The translations under genes were made by a program, and so were the position numbers. From Candidatus Woesearchaeota archaeon (GTDB lineage: Archaea > Nanobdellota > Nanobdellia > Woesearchaeales > BM511), in NCBI GenBank assembly GCA_018221135.1, contig JAAOYB010000014.1, forward strand, positions 1 through 37,368: a stretch of DNA of 37,368 nucleotides, in the 5' to 3' direction. Under the pieces are notes generated by a model. That model did not search any database and was not told where the DNA came from. It saw only the letters and a program-made list of their open reading frames with translations. Position 1 is the stretch's first letter; each line of letters begins with the position of its first letter. Below, one piece after another: positions 33,080 through 37,368 of this stretch.

Positions 33080-35881
33080 ATGAGTGATAAACTAATAATT
33101 CGGGGTGCTCGCGAGCATAACTTAAGAAACATCAACCTAGAATTGCCTAGAGACAAATTCATAGTAATCACAGGAGTGAGTGGAAGCGGGAAATCAACAC
33201 TCGCGTTTGACACCATCTACGCCGAGGGTCAAAGAAGATACGTAGAAAGCCTAAGCGCTTACGCCAGGCAATTCCTTGGACTCATGCAAAAACCAGACGT
33301 TGATAGCATAGAAGGACTCAGCCCAGCAATATCAATCGAGCAAAAAACGACGAGCAAAAACCCGCGAAGCACAGTTGGCACCGTTACTGAAATCTACGAT
33401 TACTACAGACTCCTCTACGCAAGGATTGGCAGGCCCCACTGTCATTTGTGCGGAAAAGAAATAACTGGGCAAGGACCAGAATCAATCACGCACCAAATAC
33501 TAAGCAGTCGAGACAGCGAGAAAATCCAGGTATTAGCGCCGATTATAAGACAAAAAAAAGGGACGTACGAGAAAATATTAGAAAACATAAAAAGAGACGG
33601 TTTTAGCAGGGCGAGGATAGACCAAAAAATATACGAAGCAGACAACTTCGAAAAAATAAAGCTAGACCGATACGTAAAGCACGACATAGAAGTAGTAGTC
33701 GACAGAATAAGCGTCTCCCACGAGAATAAGAGCAGACTCCAAGAAGCAATAGAACTAGCATTAAAACTAAGTGAAGGCCTAGTAATAATCTTGGGCGGAA
33801 AAGATGAGAAACTGCACTCATCAAAGCACGCGTGCGTTGATTGCGGGGTGAACTTTGAAGAATTACAACCAAGAATGTTTAGTTTTAACAGCCCGTTCGG
33901 GGCGTGTGAGACTTGCCACGGATTAGGTTTCAAGCAGGTGTTCGACCCAGACCTCATAATACCAGATAAGACTTTATGCATCGCTGATGGCGCGATACGA
34001 ATCCATAAGAGCGTCATGGATGGGTGGAGAAAGAAAGAATTAGCAAACATCGGCAAAGTCTTTGGCTTTAGCATCTTAGACCCCATAGAGAGTTTTACTG
34101 ACAAACAATACGAGATACTAATGTATGGAAGTGATAAACTAATTAGGCGTTGGTGGGATAGCAGCTCATTTGATACATGGGAAGGCCTAGTCCACCAAAT
34201 AGAGAGGTTATATAAACAAACAGAGTCCGATCACCGAAGAGAATTCTACCAGAAATTCATGCATAACCTGCCATGCGACGCGTGCAACGGCAAGAAACTA
34301 AAACCTAAAGTCTTAGCAGTAACGATAAATGATAAGAACATCAGCGAATTAACCAGTCTTAGTATCAAAGAAGAACACGAATTCTTCAAAGACCTAGTAT
34401 TAAATGATACCGAGAAAATAATTGCTAAGCAAGTCTTAAAAGAAATAAGAGAAAGACTCAAGTTCTTGATAGACGTAGGCCTCGAATACTTAACCTTAGG
34501 TAGGAGTGCTCAGACACTATCGGGTGGAGAAGCTCAACGAATACGCTTAGCAACGCAGATAGGAAGCAACTTGATGGGGGTGTTATACGTTTTAGACGAA
34601 CCCAGCATAGGTTTGCATCAAAGAAACAACCACAAACTAATCAAGACATTAACCAGGCTTAGAGACCTAGGAAACACCTTGCTAGTCATCGAGCACGACG
34701 AATCCACTATCAAAGCCGCTGACTGGGTAGTCGACATCGGACCGAGAGCAGGGGTTCACGGCGGAAAAATAGTTTATAGCGGGCCAGGAAAAGATATCAC
34801 TAAAGCTGATACCCTAACAGCTGATTATATCAACGGCAAAAAAAAGATAGACGTACCCAATACTAGAAGGGAGATAGAAGAACACTTAATAGTTAAAGAG
34901 GCAAGCGAGAACAACCTAAAAAAATTAGATGTAAAAATCCCTCTACACGCCTTCACCGCAATCACTGGTGTTAGTGGAAGCGGCAAGAGCAGTCTTATCA
35001 ACGAAACACTCTATAAGGCGTTGATGAAAAAAATTTATAAGAGCAAAGAAAAACCAGGAAAACACAAAGAATTAGTCTACGACGAGAAACTAGTTCAAAA
35101 AGTTATTAACGTTGACCAAAGCCCTATAGGAAGAACTCCCAGGAGCAACCCCGCCACGTATATCAAAGTCTTTGATGACGTCAGACGATTGTACTCATTA
35201 ACCAAAGAAGCAAAGATTCGAGGGTACAGCCCTGGTCGTTTCAGCTTTAACCTTCGAGAAGGACGCTGCGAGAACTGTGAGGGTGACGGCTTGATAAAAA
35301 TCGAGATGCATTTCTTGCCTGACGTCTACGTTGAGTGCGAGCAATGCAAATCTAAAAGGTATAATAATGAGACTTTAGAAGTGTTGTACAAAGATAAAAA
35401 CATCGCCGAAGTCCTTGACATGACAGTTGAAGAAGCAGTTAAGTTCTTTGATAACATCCCAAGCATTAAAAGAAAATTACAAACATTATTCGACGTAGGT
35501 CTTGGTTATATTAAACTAGGACAGAGCAGCACTACTCTTAGCGGGGGAGAGGCTCAAAGAATAAAACTGACAAGGGAACTCGCTAAGAAGGGCGAGGGTA
35601 ACACGATGTACCTCTTGGATGAGCCAACTACAGGATTGCATTTTGATGACGTAAAAAAATTATTGGACGTCTTGAATCGCTTAGTAGATAAAAAAAACAG
35701 TGTCGTGGTAATAGAGCATAACATGGAAGTCATAAAATGTTGTGATTGGGTTATTGACTTAGGTCTCGAGGGCGGCGACGCAGGAGGGTACTTAGTAGCG
35801 CAAGGAACCCCAGAAGATTTATCAAAGGATAAGAAGAGCTACACAGCGGAGTTCTTAAAAGCAGCACTTAACACTTCTTAA
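33080..35881 (+). CDS. uvrA: excinuclease ABC subunit A (UvrA)
   Basis: DNA-damage recognition ATPase of nucleotide excision repair. Two ABC modules with Walker A GVSGSGKS near the start and again at mid-protein, and signatures LSGGEAQRIRLA and LSGGEAQRIKLT. Zinc-finger cysteines are visible: CHLC near 120, CVDC...CETC around 260-290, and CENC...CEQC around 735-760. About 933 residues from the ATG at 33080 (MSDKLIIRGAREHNL), a normal length. That start matches family N-termini and the TATA spacing; ATG 33071 and TTG 33062 would add 3 and 6 residues. UvrB and UvrC are not in the window. The UvrABC system in archaea is of bacterial origin. Confidence 0.97.
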   Translation: MSDKLIIRGAREHNLRNINLELPRDKFIVITGVSGSGKSTLAFDTIYAEGQRRYVESLSAYARQFLGLMQKPDVDSIEGLSPAISIEQKTTSKNPRSTVGTVTEIYDYYRLLYARIGRPHCHLCGKEITGQGPESITHQILSSRDSEKIQVLAPIIRQKKGTYEKILENIKRDGFSRARIDQKIYEADNFEKIKLDRYVKHDIEVVVDRISVSHENKSRLQEAIELALKLSEGLVIILGGKDEKLHSSKHACVDCGVNFEELQPRMFSFNSPFGACETCHGLGFKQVFDPDLIIPDKTLCIADGAIRIHKSVMDGWRKKELANIGKVFGFSILDPIESFTDKQYEILMYGSDKLIRRWWDSSSFDTWEGLVHQIERLYKQTESDHRREFYQKFMHNLPCDACNGKKLKPKVLAVTINDKNISELTSLSIKEEHEFFKDLVLNDTEKIIAKQVLKEIRERLKFLIDVGLEYLTLGRSAQTLSGGEAQRIRLATQIGSNLMGVLYVLDEPSIGLHQRNNHKLIKTLTRLRDLGNTLLVIEHDESTIKAADWVVDIGPRAGVHGGKIVYSGPGKDITKADTLTADYINGKKKIDVPNTRREIEEHLIVKEASENNLKKLDVKIPLHAFTAITGVSGSGKSSLINETLYKALMKKIYKSKEKPGKHKELVYDEKLVQKVINVDQSPIGRTPRSNPATYIKVFDDVRRLYSLTKEAKIRGYSPGRFSFNLREGRCENCEGDGLIKIEMHFLPDVYVECEQCKSKRYNNETLEVLYKDKNIAEVLDMTVEEAVKFFDNIPSIKRKLQTLFDVGLGYIKLGQSSTTLSGGEAQRIKLTRELAKKGEGNTMYLLDEPTTGLHFDDVKKLLDVLNRLVDKKNSVVVIEHNMEVIKCCDWVIDLGLEGGDAGGYLVAQGTPEDLSKDKKSYTAEFLKAALNTS

Positions 35882-35949
35882 ATTATTTACTCTTAAGTGA
35901 TACTTTTTTAGTAAGTTTTTTATATAAATCATAAGAAACAACCTTTAAA

Positions 35950-36354
35950 ATGAGCAAAGATATCGGAGTAATCGCTGATGCTGAATTAAAAGAAACCGCT
36001 AATAGAGTTTCTAAACTAGTCAAAGACCAAAAAGTTGCGTGCGGCATACTTAAATCAGATATATGGAATGTTTTATCTGATGCTTGGGGTATGAAACCAG
36101 GAGGAGCAGGTAACTATATTCAACAAATAGATAGTGGCGTCAAAATTTATTTGTTAAAAAAAGACAGTGTTCACCACCCACAAAAAGGTGTAGAAGACAT
36201 GACGGTTCTCCAAACATTCGAACAAAGATTTAGTGATTACTTAAAAACCATAGGTTTCAGCGATAAAGAAACAAAAAAAATATTTGGTGAACTAAAAGTT
36301 ATACAACCAGACATCACATATGTTGAACCAAAAGTGAATAGTTACAGTCCTTGA
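35950..36354 (+). CDS. hypothetical protein
   Basis: Not recognised. 134 residues, soluble, helical N-terminal half (AELKETANRVSKLVKDQ) with a Gly-rich turn (GMKPGGAGNYIQQ) and a helical second half (TVLQTFEQRFSDYLKTIGF). TTTTATATAAATC about 27 bases before the ATG indicates a leaderless transcript of its own. Confidence 0.6.
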   Translation: MSKDIGVIADAELKETANRVSKLVKDQKVACGILKSDIWNVLSDAWGMKPGGAGNYIQQIDSGVKIYLLKKDSVHHPQKGVEDMTVLQTFEQRFSDYLKTIGFSDKETKKIFGELKVIQPDITYVEPKVNSYSP

Positions 36355-36399
36355 ATAAATACATTTAAAAAAAGCTTCTTACTTCTAATAAAACAGCCA

Positions 36400-37362
36400 A
36401 TGAATTTTCAAGGATTAATAAAGATAGAAAGCCACGATTGGTATTTTGACGTCGCAATGAAAAAAGCCAAGACTAAAACCGACGAGGTCAGAAGTAGTCT
36501 GAGATCTAAGACTCCGCGCCTTAATAAGAGCAAAACAATCGAGATAGAAAAAATAAGAGTTATCGATTCAACTATTAGGGGGTTCTTTGATAAAATCGTT
36601 AAGAACTACCCTAGTTTTGACGAACTACCCGAGTTCTATAAACAATTAGCTAAGCTAACACTAGAATTAGAACTAGTAAAGAAAAGCCTTGGAGGAATAA
36701 GCTGGGCGAATAAGAAAATACGTGAGTTCTCAAAAAAATATGAGATCTTAATCAAGAAAACCCAAGACTTAACAAAAGTTAACCGTTTAAGAAACGAGTA
36801 CTTAGGCCGTATTGGCAGCGTCTTAAAACAAGTAAAAAAAGAATTGAGCTTATTAGAAGAAACCAGGAAAACCATGAAGGCTTACCCCACTATCAAAACA
36901 GAGCTTAAGACTCTTTGCATCGCGGGTTTTCCAAACGTTGGAAAAAGCACCCTCCTAGCAAAACTAACCAGTAGCACGCCAGAGATTAACACGTACGCCT
37001 TTACAACCAAGAGATTACTCGTAGGATACTTAAAGAAGTCTTATCACAAAGTTCAACTAATAGACACGCCCGGAACCTTAAATCGTGTTGATAAGATGAA
37101 CGAAGTAGAAATCCAAGCATACCTCGCTATGCGATACGTCGCTGATTCCATAATCTACGTTTTTGACTTAACAGAAGAATACCCCATAAAAGAGCAATTA
37201 AAACTTTACAAAAACGTAAAGAAACTAAGAAAACCAATTTTTTGTTATCTTTCAAAAACAGACATCTTAGATAAAGAATTAGTTGATGAGTTCAAAAAAG
37301 AAAATAAAGAATTAGATTTCTTAAGTTTAGAAGACTTAAAAGAACTAAAAAAAATTCTTTAA
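36400..37362 (+). CDS. NOG1-like GTP-binding protein
   Basis: 320 residues, TRAFAC/Obg-class GTPase related to NOG1, which in eukaryotes acts in large-subunit assembly. A helical N-terminal domain (1-165) precedes the G domain: G1 GFPNVGKST (176-184), G3 DTPG (222-225), G4 SKTD (285-288, a variant of NKxD). The N-terminal helical region and FTTKRLLVGY switch region are typical of archaeal NOG1 homologues. The protein ends soon after G4, with no C-terminal extension. It probably assists 50S biogenesis. Confidence 0.88.
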   Translation: MNFQGLIKIESHDWYFDVAMKKAKTKTDEVRSSLRSKTPRLNKSKTIEIEKIRVIDSTIRGFFDKIVKNYPSFDELPEFYKQLAKLTLELELVKKSLGGISWANKKIREFSKKYEILIKKTQDLTKVNRLRNEYLGRIGSVLKQVKKELSLLEETRKTMKAYPTIKTELKTLCIAGFPNVGKSTLLAKLTSSTPEINTYAFTTKRLLVGYLKKSYHKVQLIDTPGTLNRVDKMNEVEIQAYLAMRYVADSIIYVFDLTEEYPIKEQLKLYKNVKKLRKPIFCYLSKTDILDKELVDEFKKENKELDFLSLEDLKELKKIL

Positions 37363-37368
37363 AAAAAG

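Noticed and set aside
33442-34104. A 220-codon antisense frame inside uvrA.
   Set aside because: uvrA is unambiguous, and the antisense product is a Ser/Leu/Phe-rich shadow.

Overview
This AT-rich window comes from an archaeal chromosome. It carries archaeal uS10, eL24, eS28, eL8 (L7Ae), EF-1A and EF-2 with its diphthamide-site histidine, an Orc1/Cdc6 initiator, archaeal TATA boxes at a constant distance from start codons, and a membrane-tethered archaeal-type transcription regulator. Bacterial-looking enzymes (RsmI, type I GAPDH, UvrA, a DUF1385 protein) are mixed in, and many genes are unrecognised coiled-coil proteins. A DPANN lineage such as Woesearchaeota or Pacearchaeota is my inference; a marker-gene tree would be needed to confirm it.

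Layout. 1-9.6 kb, almost all on the minus strand: tRNA-Ser(GGA), rsmI, rps10, a small HExxH metalloprotease, EF-1A, then a compact unit reading L7Ae > eS28 > eL24 > NDK > EF-2 behind a structured leader, followed by a tandem pair of paralogous unknown proteins and a CBS/zinc-ribbon protein. 9.6-17.7 kb: envelope and cytoskeleton-like accessory genes, comprising an acidic secreted protein, the membrane-bound HTH regulator just upstream of it, an 854-residue DUF5752-like coiled-coil protein with a divergent small coiled-coil gene, a DUF1385 membrane protein and a 480-residue alpha-solenoid. 17.7-22.7 kb: lipoprotein, bacterial-type GAPDH, glycosyltransferase, LemA-HtpX pair, flavin reductase-like protein and a deoxyribosyltransferase-like protein.

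22.7-25.9 kb is an accessory patch: a small unknown protein, a lipoprotein, a rubredoxin-flavodiiron operon, a 5'-truncated gene remnant and a two-gene unit that resembles a toxin-antitoxin pair. 26-27.3 kb holds orc1/cdc6 and an AT-rich divergent spacer with an ORB-like sequence, so a replication origin may lie here. 27.3-28.8 kb encodes a Cache-HAMP receptor with no output domain and, 7 bases downstream, a 56-residue cysteine-containing protein. 28.8-37.4 kb holds more unknowns, a coiled-coil protein with a lysine-rich tail, endonuclease IV, a two-gene unit of unknowns, UvrA, another unknown and a NOG1-like GTPase.

Two translation-start modes are visible. Many genes have a TATA box 25-32 bases before an ATG and no ribosome-binding site, so they are probably leaderless. 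Others have a strong GGAGG or GGTGA site, and five of these start with TTG. The most interesting leads are the output-less receptor with its small partner, the structured L7Ae leader, the candidate origin, and the envelope regulator with its putative target gene.
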